From: Metridium senile
Taxonomy: Eukaryota > Cnidaria > Anthozoa > Actiniaria > Metridiidae
Reading direction: 5' to 3'
Assembly: GCA_949775045.1 (NCBI GenBank)
Contig: OX459095.1
Span: forward strand, 28,228,564-28,292,563
DNA length: 64,000 nt
A program made the position numbers and the translations under genes. Positions 29,501 through 40,337 of the stretch are shown piece by piece (positions within the stretch are counted from its first letter, which is position 1; every line of letters begins with the position of its first letter). The notes under the pieces are model-generated. The model ran no database searches and was not told where the DNA came from. It saw only the letters and a program-made list of their open reading frames with translations.

Positions 29501-29522
29501 GAAGTGGACAAATAACTCCTAA
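23573..29522 (+). CDS. SLC49A4: SLC49A4/DIRC2-like transporter, copy 3
   Basis: Exons 23573-23879, 24989-25661 and 29099-29522, with the same intron phases (1, 2) and the same 467-residue length as copy 2. The protein differs from copy 2 at few positions: DGYSPLF for DEYSPLF at the N-terminus, Ala for Asp in TM2, FYVSYGVYF for FSVSFGVYF in exon 2, and MLFVGGTS for MLVAGGTS in exon 3. Frames are open and splice sites intact, so it looks functional. Intron 2 is 3.4 kb and has taken up a Crypton-like pseudogene and a 1.29-kb TIR element that copy 2 lacks. Confidence 0.92.
24629..24679 (+). repeat. (CTTCTC)n array, short form, copy 3 intron 1
   Basis: Only about 50 bp of CTTCTC repeats, in the same place as the 345- and 400-bp arrays of copies 1 and 2. 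Confidence 0.95.
24690..24955 (+). mobile_element. tRNA-derived SINE, copy 3 intron 1
   Basis: Box A-like TGGTGGTCTAACGG (about 24704) and box B GGTTCGAATTCC (about 24749) have tRNA-like spacing. A non-tRNA body follows, running to GACGTTAAAAGAGTGA. The same insertion, partly deleted, is in copy 2; copy 1 lacks it. Confidence 0.7.
26292..26968 (+). pseudogene. Crypton-like tyrosine recombinase, internally deleted
   Basis: An N-terminal piece (26292-26501; KGKTERDVRLLKRYL, ELDRYLAEF) matches the DUF3504/KIAA1958-type N-terminus. About 40 nt further a C-terminal recombinase piece begins: RLTNHSARKGMIQKL with the H-x-x-R motif, then SGHKNLQSIVNYS with the candidate nucleophile Tyr after a frameshift near 26625. 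The middle, with the first catalytic Arg, is gone. The tail ends in EYSDSE and a stop at 26968. It is an inactive insertion in intron 2 of transporter copy 3. Confidence 0.75.
27588..28874. mobile_element. 1.29-kb TIR element in copy 3 intron 2
   Basis: The ends are AACAAGGGCCATTTT and AAATGGCCCCTTGTT, inverted with one gap. It is absent from copy 2, where CCCTCATAAAAAATC is continuous (about 14457). The flanks TCCCTCAT and TCACTGAT agree at 6 of 8, perhaps a decayed 8-bp target duplication. No transposase is seen. Confidence 0.65.
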
Positions 29523-29690
29523 ATAAAAAATAATAAATGAATGAACGAACGAACGAACGAACGAATATATAAAGAGTTAAATAAATAAATACATGATTGA
29601 ATGATTGAATGAATAAGTGAATTAATTAATGAATAAATGAATGAATAAACAAATAGATAAATCAATCAATAAATTAATTAATCAACACAG
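29523..29690 (+). repeat. Tetranucleotide-rich tract after copy 3
   Basis: GAAC, GAAT and AATC tetramers run in succession directly after the stop codon. An AATAAA (about 29522) overlaps the start of the tract and could serve as poly(A) signal. Confidence 0.7.
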
Positions 29691-29774
29691 CATGAAACCA
29701 GTTGTTTTTAACATTATAGAAAATCATAGAAAATATTAATATTTTCTATAATGCACTTCTTAAGGAATGTTTTA

Positions 29775-30215
29775 CTATAAGATATAAATATATAAGGTCG
29801 TTAAAAAGTCTATAAAAACTGATGAAAATAAGAAAAAAATTACAATGAATGAAAATGAAATAGGAAAAAAATTACTATGACTTGTATTGAATAAATAGTC
29901 TCTAAGGCCTTTCTGAAACTTACTAATAGAGTTACAGTGAACTAAATGATCTGGCAGATCGTTCCATATACTTATATATCTTATCCAAAAGGAGTATTTA
30001 TAAATGTTAATTCTAGCATATGGTGTCGAAATTTTGAAGTCATGAGCAGACCAAGTACGTCCTTTAGAAAATACTAGGTAATCATGTAAATTTATTTTAG
30101 CCGGAAGCAATTAATAAATTTGAATAATTGAACTATGCTAAGAAAGTCACGACGAGAGTAAAGGCTTGGCCATCCAAGGTATTTAAGAGCCATACTCTGT
30201 AAGAGTCAGACCTAG
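29775..30215 (-). pseudogene. LINE reverse transcriptase C-terminal remnant
   Basis: The minus-strand frame includes the RYISIWNDLPDHLVHC-type C-terminal region of CR1/jockey-like reverse transcriptases (30110-29775), preceded by a less clear ALKYLGWPSLYSRRDF stretch after a break. It continues the LINE fragment at 36014-36465, interrupted by the foldback element between them. Confidence 0.65.
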
Positions 30216-31840
30216 GCCGGCCAGGTAGGATCACCGTTTTGCCCCAAATTCACCATGGTGCCCTATCGACGAATCCAGTGGTTTGAGACGAAAACATTTT
30301 TTTGTTCAAAAGTTAGGGGGGAGGGGAAGCTGTCCGTTATTTTGAGATAATTTCAATAATAGTTCTAAAGATTGCAAAAATAAAAAAGCGGGACAATTTT
30401 AATGCACTGCCTCACGATCTCATCACTCTGATTGTCAGATAGTTCATCGATTTTCAATTAAAAATGCAAATTAGCTGTTGTTGGTTACTTGTTGTTTATA
30501 TAATATGAATCGACTTTTTGAACAGTTTGTTCTTCCATACAGTACTTTTAGATTATACAAATCTCTTTACAATGAATAAAATCTATTTTGAGAACATTTT
30601 TTGACCAAAAAACTAGTATTCAGATTTTTTGTTGGATATCAATAATTAGTATAACTAATGCTAAAATATTGTGATCAACCGGTGCGTATAAAACATTGAT
30701 ATTTCGGCCGAGTAATTTTATACATACAGATTGCAATGCCTTTAAATGTTTTCAAATCTAAAATATCTCAACTATGTAGTTTTCAAGCAAAAGCAGTGTT
30801 CCACAAATTCAAGAATTGTATCAGTGAGTGGTGGTTTTCTTAATGTAGCCACGTGTGAAATTCAGGCGCATTTGATCATATACCCATGTTAATTTGCGCC
30901 TAATAAGTAATAAATTATTATTATTATGAAATGAACACAAATACTTTTAACACTTTCAAATTAAGCTAGGGATGGAACAGATATAATATAATATATTACA
31001 CAATCTCGAGGGGAAAAAAATATGCTGCACCGAAGAATTGCCCATCCCACCCCATCAAACTTCTAATGGTCCGTCTCTAATTAAAGTTTTTTTTTTTAAC
31101 CAAACAATATGCAGTTACCATATTTGATAATTAACGTAATTGGTTACTGATATAAAATTAAAGCCGATGTGAGAAGACACCCACATAAATAATGAAGTAG
31201 TTTTAATCTTGGCCAGGATCAGGCAAATAGTAAGACTTTCACGTCTTCTTGGATAAGTATGTTAAACCGGAGGTATAGGTCCCGTCTCTCCACACACCAA
31301 ACACATTGTCCAGGAGGGATGTAAGTAGTAAGCACCCCCTGTATAGCATGACATTAATATTCAGTATTTTACAGCATCCTTTCGGAATATAGGAAAGAAC
31401 GGAGTTATGGTTGTGAAAAAAATTCCGATCATAACTGTAAACATTGTCTTGACACGCGTGCGGTTGTCAATATGGTAATCACAATGTGTACAAATAGTGT
31501 GACGGGTGACCAGGAAATATGTATTGTTAATTCTAGAATAATGGTTTGGAACGTGTGTTCTTGTTAGCTTATTGTTTCTGAAAGTAAATAGAAAAACAAT
31601 TTTAAAATTCTTTCTATTCAATTTAGATTATAAAAAGTGAGTTAGTTTGTAGTACTTCCATTTCAACTCCATTAGATATATCAGAACATTTTAAAAATTA
31701 TTTGCACTGTATAGATATAAAAAGAAGATCTTATTTAAAAACAAAGTAACTAGGCTAGTGTCGTTTTAGTTCGTCTTGAAGTCGCAAATCGTGCAATCCA
31801 ACCAGTTTATTCGCGGAAAACATTTAACCTTGAATATGTC

Positions 31841-32530
31841 CGAAAATTAAATTCAAGTGGAAGTTAAAATCGTTAGAGGGAAAACAAAAATTCTCATACG
31901 AAATCAGAATGAAAATCGGGCCACAAGCAAGTCATATGTTACTAAATCTCTGACTGTTGATGAATGGAAAGAACTTAAGAGATCAGCTCAGGCCATCGAC
32001 AAACAACTACTGAAATCGAGCACCATCAGAAATACACTCCAACTACCAGTGCTGCATTCGGAGCCTATAGTAATGCTCAAGAAAAAATGGATATCATTCA
32101 AAGTTCATTTCCTGCTGCAACCCCACTGGTTGATGTTACCAATATATGTAATGATGTAGAATGCAACACTGCCGACCTGTCAAAAGTTAATCTTCCTAGC
32201 ATCCAGACTTTTGACCAAGAAAGTACTAAAGCTGTTGCAGAGCTTCTTAACATTTTACAGGAAATCAAGTATCCTCAAGGGTGGTAGATAGTTACCATAC
32301 TTAATCATATATTTAAAACTGCTCGAAGGAGCTACTCATTCGACAACTCAACCGAAAGTGCTCAGTCATAGCTGCCCATAAGTACAAAGAAAAAGAAACT
32401 CACTTTGATCAAGAAAGAATGAATGACACAGAAGTGAAATTTATCATGAATCCAAACTGTAAGAAACATTATATCATTATCAATGATAACGAAGAGGTCA
32501 TTTATGATGCAGAAAGGGAATTAACCGTTT
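31841..32530 (+). pseudogene. Unidentified element-borne gene, left-arm copy
   Basis: The frame starts MSEN and is broken at once by a shift. It continues VEVKIVRGKTKILIRNQN, SLTVDEWKELKRSAQ, a shift near 32055, SSFPAATPLVDVTN, then a later frame MNPNCKKHYIIINDNEEV ending ELTV and stop at the loop edge. I do not recognise the family. The conserved lengths and low-complexity-free sequence suggest a real ancestral protein. Confidence 0.5.
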
Positions 32531-32685
32531 GAAAACGCACTCGAGTAAGGAAAGCTATAAATAGCTCATACTGGTACCCTTTTATTTACGACACTTAAGT
32601 CAAGCATATATATATAAATGATGTTATGAACCAAAAGGAGAGAACACTCCTATATTACTGATCCATCCCATAGTAGCAACTGCAT

Positions 32686-33520
32686 TCAAAGAAATTGTCC
32701 TAGCTTGCAATAACCGCATTCTGCTTTCAAATTTTGTGCTAGACGTAAATGACATTCGGTATTCTGACAATAGTATCCAACACGTGGTGATTTTACTCCT
32801 TTTTCAGGTTTTGTTCTGACCAGGTAAACGGTTAATTCCCTTTCTGCATCATAAATGACCTCTTCGTTATCATTGATAATGATATAATGTTTCTTACAGT
32901 TTGGATTCATGATAAATTTCACTTCTGTGTCATTCATTCTTTCTTGATCAAAGTGAGTTTCTTTTTCTTTGTACTTATGGGCAGCTATGACTGAGCACTT
33001 TCGGTTGAGTTGTCGAATGAGTAGCTCCTTCGAGCAGTTTTAAATATATGATTAAGTATGGTAACTATCTACCACCCTTGAGGATACTTGATTTCCTGTA
33101 AAATGTTAAGATCTGAAGCTCTGCAACAGCTTTAGTACTTTCTTCGTCAAAAGTCTGGACGCTAGGAAGATCAACTTTTGACAGGTCGGCAGTGTTGCAT
33201 TCTACATCATTACATATATTGGTAACATCAACCAGTGGGGTTGCAGCAGGAAATGAACTTTGAATGATATCCATTTTTTCTTGAGCATTACTATAGGCTC
33301 CGAATGCAGCACTGGTAATTGGAGTGTATTTCTGATGGTGCTCGATTTCAGTAGTTGTTTGTCGATGGCCTGAGCTGATCTCTTAAGTTCTTTCCATTCA
33401 TCAACAGTCAGAGATTTAGTAACATATGACTTGCTTGTGGCCCGATTTTCATTCTGATTTCGTATGAGAATTTTTGTTTTCCCTCTAACGATTTTAACTT
33501 CCACTTGAATTTAATTTTCG
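32686..33520 (-). pseudogene. Unidentified element-borne gene, right-arm copy with C-terminal end
   Basis: Same protein as 31841-32530 on the other arm, with the same early frameshifts. It reads through the loop into an extra ~45-residue C-terminus that the left arm lacks, with paired cysteines (YYCQNTEC and ECGYCKLG), perhaps zinc-binding. This is the more complete copy and still broken. Function unknown. Confidence 0.5.
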
Positions 33521-34389
33521 GACATATTCAAGGTTAAATGTTTTCCGCGAATAAACTGGTTGGATTGCACGATTTGCGACTTCAAGACGAACTAAAACGA
33601 CACTAGCCTAGTTACTTTGTTTTTAAATAAGATCTTCTTTTTATATCTATACAGTGCAAATAATTTTAAAAATGTTCTGATATATCTAATGGAGTTGAAA
33701 TGGAAGTACTACAAACTAACTCACTTTTTATAATCTAAATTGAATAGAAAGAATTTTAAAATTGTTTTTCTATTTACTTTCAGAAACAATAAGCTAACAA
33801 GAACACACGTTCCAAACCATTATTCTAGAATTAACAATACATATTTCCTGGTCACCCGTCACACTATTTGTACACATTGTGATTACCATATTGACAACCG
33901 CACGCGTGTCAAGACAATGTTTACAGTTATGATCGGAATTTTTTTCACAACCATAACTCCGTTCTTTCCTATATTCCGAAAGGATGCTATAAAATACTGA
34001 ATATTAACGTGATGCTATAAAATACTGAATATTAATGTGATGCTATACAGATGCTATACAGGGGGTATAAAAAACGGCATGATATTCAAGAGGAACAAAC
34101 TTCTTTTGTTTAAATACAGTTAATATATGTGTGTATATATAATTGGAAGTATATCCTAGGTTAAAGAATACAGCTGATATATATTTATTATGACTGATGA
34201 CATTTCCCTCATTTTTTTGTAAAAAAAACTTCCCCGGCTGTATTTATTCATAAATTCGTAACCGTCAACATTAATAACAACTATAAAATAAAATGATATT
34301 CAAGAGCAGTGCTACCAACCGCATGATATTGAAAAAGTTGCCTAACCGAATAAGTAAAGTTTCATTTTCAAATTTATACGGGGTAGTGT

Positions 34390-34675
34390 GGACGAGCCCT
34401 TAGAAGAGCAAGCCAATGCTAGAAGAGCTTGTAGATAGTGAGGTGCGACAAGTGGTTTCTAATTACACTCATCAGAAGAAAAAAGAACGGAAAATTCAAG
34501 AAATATCTAAAATAGCGCAAAACAATGATCATGCAGGATTAATTCACAGGTGAAAAAGTGACCAGCAACCGCAGCCACTCAGGAGACATGGAAACCACTT
34601 AGTTCAGCAGTCACAGTTAGTGCAACAGGAAACCACTCATACTCTAGACGTGCTTACATCTAGATACAGATGATA
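34390..34675 (+). other. Coding-like remnant inside foldback element
   Basis: With stops and frame changes allowed, plus-strand frames give VVSNYTHQKKKERKIQEI, then Gln-rich sequence. It may be another decayed part of the element's gene. Weak support. Confidence 0.25.
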
Positions 34676-36013
34676 AAGGTTATTGTACAGGTTAAATATT
34701 CAGAAGTTTATCGATCCTTTCTATACGAATCACACTTTGCTGAAGCGCCTGCTACTATGCCAGGGACACCCTTATACGCCTTTGCAGCTTTTCAATTTTG
34801 AGATGCAACCCTGTGGTGAGACATATATATATATATTCTATATATTGATTTCCATCCTGTTACTTCAACGTATTTGATTTTAAATTAAAAATATGTGAAC
34901 AGAAACACTATTCTATCATAATATAATTGAAATATTTCTATTATTTCATATTTGACAAAATTTAACAGCTTGGTCATATTTTTCCAATTGCCCCTGTGGT
35001 GAGACGATGAAAGATCTTTTATTCAATTTTTGAGGATGTTCCACGGAAGGGATTTTTTGGGATTTTTAGTATGTTGTTTAGGACACTTATCCTTACATAA
35101 TTATAGAGAGAAAAATTATATTGCAATTTGTTTGGACTCAAACCACAGATTGACTGGGCTATAAGATGATTTGTGATAATTACGGCTACAAGAAGAAAAG
35201 CACCACTCATTGATTTAATTCATGAATTTGTGGAACACTGCTCTTGCTAAATAGTTTAGAAATGTTAGATTTGAAAACATTTAAAGGCATTGCAATCTGT
35301 ATGTATAAAAATACTCGGCCGAAATATCAATGTTTTATACGCATCGTTGATCACAACATTTTAGCATTAATTATGCTAATAATTGATATATATCCAACAA
35401 AAAATCTGAATACTAGTTTTTTGGTCAAAAAATGTTCTCAAATAGATTTTATTCATTGTAAAGAGATTTGTATAATCTAAAAGTACTGTATGGAAGAACA
35501 AACTGTTCAAAAAGTCGATTCATATTATATAAACCACAAGTAACCAACAACGGCTAATTTGCATTTTTAATTGAAAATCGATGAACTATCTGACAATCAG
35601 AGTGATCGTGAGGCCGTGCATTAAAATTGCCCCGGTTTTTTATTTTTGCAATCTTTAGAACTATTATTGAAATTATCTCAAAATAACAGACAGCTTCTGA
35701 ATCAAAATACCAAGGCCATTTTTGGACCATCGAAAAAACATAAATTTTCGGTTAGTCAGTAACACAGCCATATCCCTTTCTTTTCGGAGTCTGTGAGATA
35801 CTTGAAAATAATTATTTTTCAAATTTGAAAACTGTTTTCGATAGAAGAAATAATGTACTTTGTTTGGTATATTAAAATGTTTTGAAAACTTTATACTTGT
35901 AGTGATATGAATCGCCAAACATACCGATGATTTTCGCTATTTCACGATCGTTTTAGGACCAAAAAGTACCCCTCCCCCCTAACTTTTAAACAAAACAAAA
36001 ATTTGGGATAAGA

Positions 36014-36465
36014 TAAATCAGATGATAATGTGACTCCAAGGTGTTTATGGGTATGAACTTGATCAAGTGATGTCGAATTGATGTTGTAAGAGCAGGGTGT
36101 TGGATTTTTTACTCTTGTGATTCTCATGCTTTTGCATTTTGAAGCATTTATTTTCAAAAGCCATTTATTAAACCAAGTTGACATTTGTGATAAACTTTCT
36201 TGAATAGGACGAGAGACATCAGATGGTTTGCCAGAATTGAACAATAGTGTGTCGTCAGCAAACATTTCACTGGCACATGATAAATGTTTTTGGTATATCG
36301 TTAACGTACAACAGAAACAGCATTGGCCCGACAATACTTCCCTGAGGTACACCGGACGACACCTTAGTCCAGTTCGAACTTTCATCCTTTAATACAACAC
36401 GTTGATATCGTTCGTGCAGGAAGTCACTCAGCCACTCAAGAATTTGACCATGAATACCATATTGC
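36014..36465 (-). pseudogene. LINE reverse transcriptase palm fragment
   Basis: Minus-strand frames give VSSGVPQGS, FLLYVNDIPK, a frameshift, then SEMFADDTLLF (the catalytic Asp pair) and HKHLGVTLSSDLS, where the foldback element begins. It is a CR1/jockey-type non-LTR reverse transcriptase and the upstream part of the remnant at 29775-30215. Confidence 0.8.
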
Positions 36466-36599
36466 TGTATTTACGCAAAACCTAGGTTTTGAAACCTGTA
36501 AAAAAAAAGTTCATGATTGATAAAACATGGTTATTTAACGTTCTAGAACGGTTTCTGTGACTTTTTACTAATCTACGGGATCAAAGCAACATATACTGC

Positions 36600-37250
36600 A
36601 AGAAACAGCTCACCAGAATGCGGATTTTAGGAAATATTTCACTTTTACCAAAACATGCAAAAAACGGGAAATGTCCCTCAACTGCGCTTTTTGTCATAAC
36701 TTCGCAAATATTAAAGGAAGAACAGAAAAACTGAAATATGACTAAGAATACATCGTGTGGAAGCATAATATTATGATTTATTTTAATAGAACGAAACAAT
36801 CATTAATTTGTATCTTCATTTGTGATTCGCGGAGGGGACATTTCCCGTTCATTATAATGTGAATATCTTGATAATAAAGACGGTTTTTTTAATCCAATCT
36901 TAACAGAGTTATTAAGCAGGTTAGTGTCAATAATGTAATGCCAATCGAAATATTTTTTTAACGTTTTTACTCGAAAACAATTTTTGCACGAACGGGAAAT
37001 GTCCCCTAGTTTGATTTTGCTTATAACTTCACAAATACTATACAAATATCCAAAAAACGATTATATTTATTAGAATAATTGATTTGCAAGCGAAACGAAA
37101 TGATTTGATTGCACATAATGGATTCTAGTATGCTTTTTTACTTTCTTTCACATCTGTCTGCGGGACATTTCCCGTTCACTTGAAATAAAAATATCTCATT
37201 ACTGAATTGAATTAGTTGTCCTGCCATACTTTACACAATTATACAGGGAA
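36600..37250. repeat. Two ~327-bp degenerate tandem units with opposed GGGACATTTCCC motifs
   Basis: GAACGGGAAATGTCCC-type motifs lie at about 36664 and 36991. The reverse complement lies at about 36834 and 37161. Between motifs, the two units share patches such as ATAACTTC(G/A)CAAATA. A related dense cluster is at 39610-39697. Confidence 0.65.
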
Positions 37251-37757
37251 AGGTCCGTGATAGATTCGTGAATGTTTTTGAACTTGTAAAAAGAATCTGA
37301 AAAAAGTGATTTTACCCCTAGCCTAGACAGGGCTTGTTACCATGGTAACCGAGAAGGGTATTTAGAAATGTGGTGTCTTTTGCACTTTTAAAAAAGGATT
37401 TTTTTGCATTTTTCTAATATATAAGACAATATATTGACTTCTGCTATGTTTTGTCATAGTTAAAGCTACATTTTGAATAATAATGATTAGTACAATTGGT
37501 TCATGAATTCAGCAATATTTACAGGGCGGTTCTTATCTTCAATATTAAAACAATCGAGAATGAGTCATGTAGCGCACGGCAAGCACGAGACATATTATTA
37601 ATAGATGATTGAATGAGGCGGGGTCTGAGGACAAATGAAATGAACTATTAGTCTTACGGCACCCGTAGATCTTGCATTGATTACAAAAGCTACTGCCTTC
37701 TACCCATTACTACCATATCTATTGTCTTGTTTATACAGTTCACTTAGCTTCTTCAAT
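37251..37757. other. No feature recognised
   Basis: Unique-looking AT-rich sequence with no supportable gene or repeat. Confidence 0.5.
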
Positions 37758-37900
37758 AGAGTACAAACACTAAAAGTGTGCAATACTTTGCACTATTTAC
37801 CACTAAATAGTGTTGATTAAACAATAGAGAACAATAGAATTAGCATAATTTATCAGTATTTAGTGGTATTTATGTTGCACACTTTTTGTGTTTGTACTCT
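37758..37900. mobile_element. 143-bp MITE, AGAGTACAAACAC ends
   Basis: Terminal inverted repeats of about 25 bp (AGAGTACAAACACTAAAAGT at the left, mirrored at the right). A second copy, slightly truncated on the left, is at 52211-52345 in intron 4 of the ShKT gene. Confidence 0.85.
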
Positions 37901-37919
37901 AAGCTTAGCATTTTAACTG

Positions 37920-38850
37920 GCTATAGCCCAATCGCGTTTTGATCGAAAATGACCTAGATTGATGCGTTATGATGGGCAATAGCCCGTGCCTTTTCATTGA
38001 CAATGACCTTATTCTTCACGAATTTTTATTGGCTATTTTGCAGGCCTTTTGGTCGAGAATGACCTATATTCACGAATTATAACGGGCTAAATTCCGTGCA
38101 TTTTGGTCAAAAATGTCCTATCGTGACGTACTATGCCGGATGAGTATCAGCCCGTGCCTTTTTGATTGATATACAATGACTTTTTTTTCTTGACGCATTA
38201 TGATGGTCTATTCCTCAGTAAATTGTGTTAAAAAATCAGGTTTTTTGCTTGGTTACAGCCGGTTAAATTTAGTCAAAAAGACATATTTACAAGCATTATG
38301 ATGGGTAATAGCCCGTGCCTCTTGATTGACAGCGACCTTTTTCTTCACGCATTTTGATTTGCTTTTGCTCATGTATTTGGGTCAAAAATCACGTTTTTTA
38401 ATTTCACGCACTTTGATGAGTTTAAGCCGGTGCAAGTTTGTCAAAAATGACCTATTTACAAGCATTATGATACCATTTAGTTGTACATTTTTATCGAAAA
38501 TTACCTATTAAGAGGGGGGCGTACGGGTTTGCGGTGATGCGGTTTCGCCTTATTTTTGGTGCGTTTTTTTTTTTCATTCATAACTGCGGTTTTTTGTGTG
38601 TGTACGGTTTTTGTCAATTTGTTTTGTGCGATTTTGCTCCTTATGCCCCCCTCTATTAAAACCCATTTTGATGATACCGTTTTGATGGGCTATAGTCCAT
38701 GCATTTTGGTCAAAAACGATATATTTTCACCCATGACAGAATATAGTCTATATTTTGGTCGACAATGATCTATTTTAACGGCTATAGCCATTGCATATTT
38801 GTCAAAAAAGATATTTTATCCATGAATTTAGTACCTTGTGGTCTCAATTC
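37920..38850 (+). repeat. Degenerate ~55-bp tandem array
   Basis: The recurring pattern is GATGGGCTATAGCCCGTGC, then TTTTGGTCAAAAATGACCTA, then a CACGCATTAT-type stretch. Spacing is 54-62 nt where measured (37941, 37998, 38051, 38105, 38167). A break at about 38510-38650 holds unrelated T-rich sequence. Small open frames across it are not genes. Confidence 0.75.
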
Positions 38851-39038
38851 TAACAAATCAACTATGTACCTTTCCATGGCAGTAAAAAAAGTCTCTCCTT
38901 TAAGACTAAACCCCACAACCCTTTTTTCACGTGTATATATATTAATACATAAAGGCTAATATTTAGGTATCGTTTTATTGATTTAGTATGTTTTACATTG
39001 AGAACGTTGTGAATAATTTCAATGATAATTATAAAAAG

Positions 39039-39242
39039 GATAGGTAATATAATGAAATTTGTAACACCATGCATAAAAATATGCTAGCTTTACTGACGTT
39101 TCGAGCTTTAACTTTCGAGTTTTACTCGTCGGAGTAAAACTACTCTACTCTTTTATTCCGACAAAGGGCTAAAGCTCAAAGCTTCAGTAAAGTTAAGTTT
39201 TCATTTTTTTACAGTGTTACAATTTTCATTATTTTACCTATC
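39039..39242. mobile_element. ~205-bp MITE, GATAGGTAATATAAT ends
   Basis: The left end GATAGGTAATATAATGAAAT is mirrored by ATTATTTTACCTATC. The centre is an inverted CTTTACTGA..GCTTTAG block. A half copy lies at 61976-62075, just before the last exon of the protease gene. Confidence 0.7.
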
Positions 39243-39609
39243 GTCCAAGATATCAAACACTGACGCAGCCTATATATGGGTTTATTCGCTAGTTTCCATT
39301 GATAATTAAAATGATTCGCAATTCTATCAATTTCTTTTTCGTTTTTTAATATACGAGGGTTTTATCTGCAGTCATAACAAATAACAGCTCAACTCTTTTT
39401 GAAAACATCAAACAATCCGTATTAACTAAGTGGACTCAGTCTCTTTATTTGTTTATAGGTTCAGCTTTTTGCACCATCTTAAGAATATTCAAAAATACAC
39501 TAAATAGACACATTTATGTTACAGTATAGACCTTTAAAGATTAACATTAACTGATCCTGTTGCTAAAATGTATAATAGTCTTTAAAACCAAAAAACAACC
39601 GCATTGTAA

Positions 39610-39697
39610 ACTCCCGGGAAATTTCCCTGTCTCGGGGGACATTTCCCTGTCCCGTGGGACATTTCCCGTTCCGAGGGATATTTCCCGGGACATTTCC
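39610..39697. repeat. Dense GGGACATTTCCC motif cluster
   Basis: Five closely spaced variants of (C/G)GGGACATTTCCC(G/T) in under 90 bp, in the same orientation as the motif at 36834. Confidence 0.75.
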
Positions 39698-39698
39698 A

Positions 39699-39797
39699 AG
39701 CTGTTCCAGTTGAGTGATAGTGACTAAAAGTCACTAAATAAAAACTAATATGTAGGAACTATTTAGATTCTATTTCATGGACATAGTGTAAGCACTC
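39699..39797 (+). repeat. ~100-bp direct repeat, copy A
   Basis: AGCTGTTCCAGTTGAGTGAT to TAAGCACTCTA is nearly identical to 46842-46943, same strand, 7.1 kb away. Confidence 0.85.
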
Positions 39798-39845
39798 TAT
39801 ATAGTTATATTTACATTCCAACTCATTCATTTATTTCACACATGG

Positions 39846-39953
39846 GCGTCAGCTCTGGATAAGGGCAAAACACCAGATGTCGTGTTTTTTTATTTCAAAA
39901 AAGCTTTCGACTCTGTTCCTCATGTACATCTCATTTCAAAGCTACAGCAATAG
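39846..39953 (+). pseudogene. LINE reverse transcriptase motif-A scrap
   Basis: The frame reads LDKGKTPDVVFFYFKKAF, then DSVPH and a stop, matching motif A of CR1-like reverse transcriptases. Its first 38 nt recur inverted at about 39957-39993, making a hairpin. Confidence 0.65.
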
Positions 39954-40050
39954 ACAAAAAACACGACATCTGGTGTTTTGCCCTTATCCAGAGACTGAGG
40001 TCTGATATTTTTCCGGACAGACCGAACAAGCGAGGTTAATAAATCGTTTA

Positions 40051-40337
40051 TTATATGGCTTTTTTTTAGCGATATAAGAAATCGCAAATATTTTATCTCA
40101 TTATTGAATGAATAAAAATTTAAAGACACACTAAACTGGCTAAAAAGCACTTTGCAGATATGAACTGAGACAAAACTTTAACAAAATATTTATTGCAATA
40201 TTTTACAAGTTGTTTTTAATTTCCCTGTCTAAAAAAAATACAAAAATTGGACCGTTGTCGTGGTAACGGTCTGATACGGGAAAATATCAGACCGGAAATC
40301 AGCCAATCAGAGCGTGAATACTATCGTAGCCATATAA
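40051..40337. mobile_element. ~290-bp non-autonomous element, TTATATGGCT ends
   Basis: TTATATGGCT at the left and AGCCATATAA at the right are perfect inverted ends. Near the right end is AATCAGCCAATCAGAGCG, as in the element at 4714-5931. Confidence 0.7.

Larger units (their letters stand above)
31335..34064. repeat. 2.7-kb palindrome with ~1.2-kb arms
   Basis: 31335-32530 and 32826-34064 are inverted copies at roughly 98-99% identity by eye, separated by a 295-nt loop. The outer edge of the right arm has a short duplicated GATGCTATA segment. The arms carry identical coding-like sequence running toward the loop. Confidence 0.9.
30290..36010. mobile_element. 5.7-kb foldback element with long terminal inverted repeats
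   Basis: The left arm (about 30290-30850) and right arm (about 35185-36010) are inverted copies, about 560 nt after discounting a 265-nt extra segment in the right arm (about 35695-35960). Both outer ends contain AAAAGTTAGGGGGG or its complement. The element lies inside a LINE fragment. About 250 nt of that LINE appear lost at the site. The superfamily is unassigned and no transposase was recognised. Confidence 0.75.

Noticed and set aside
9696..29522. Calling the transporters FLVCR-type (SLC49A1/A2)
   Set aside because: The NTWGPI, FPDKPPLPPS and MAIETVYPIAEGL patterns fit SLC49A4/DIRC2 better than the heme/choline transporters FLVCR1/2.
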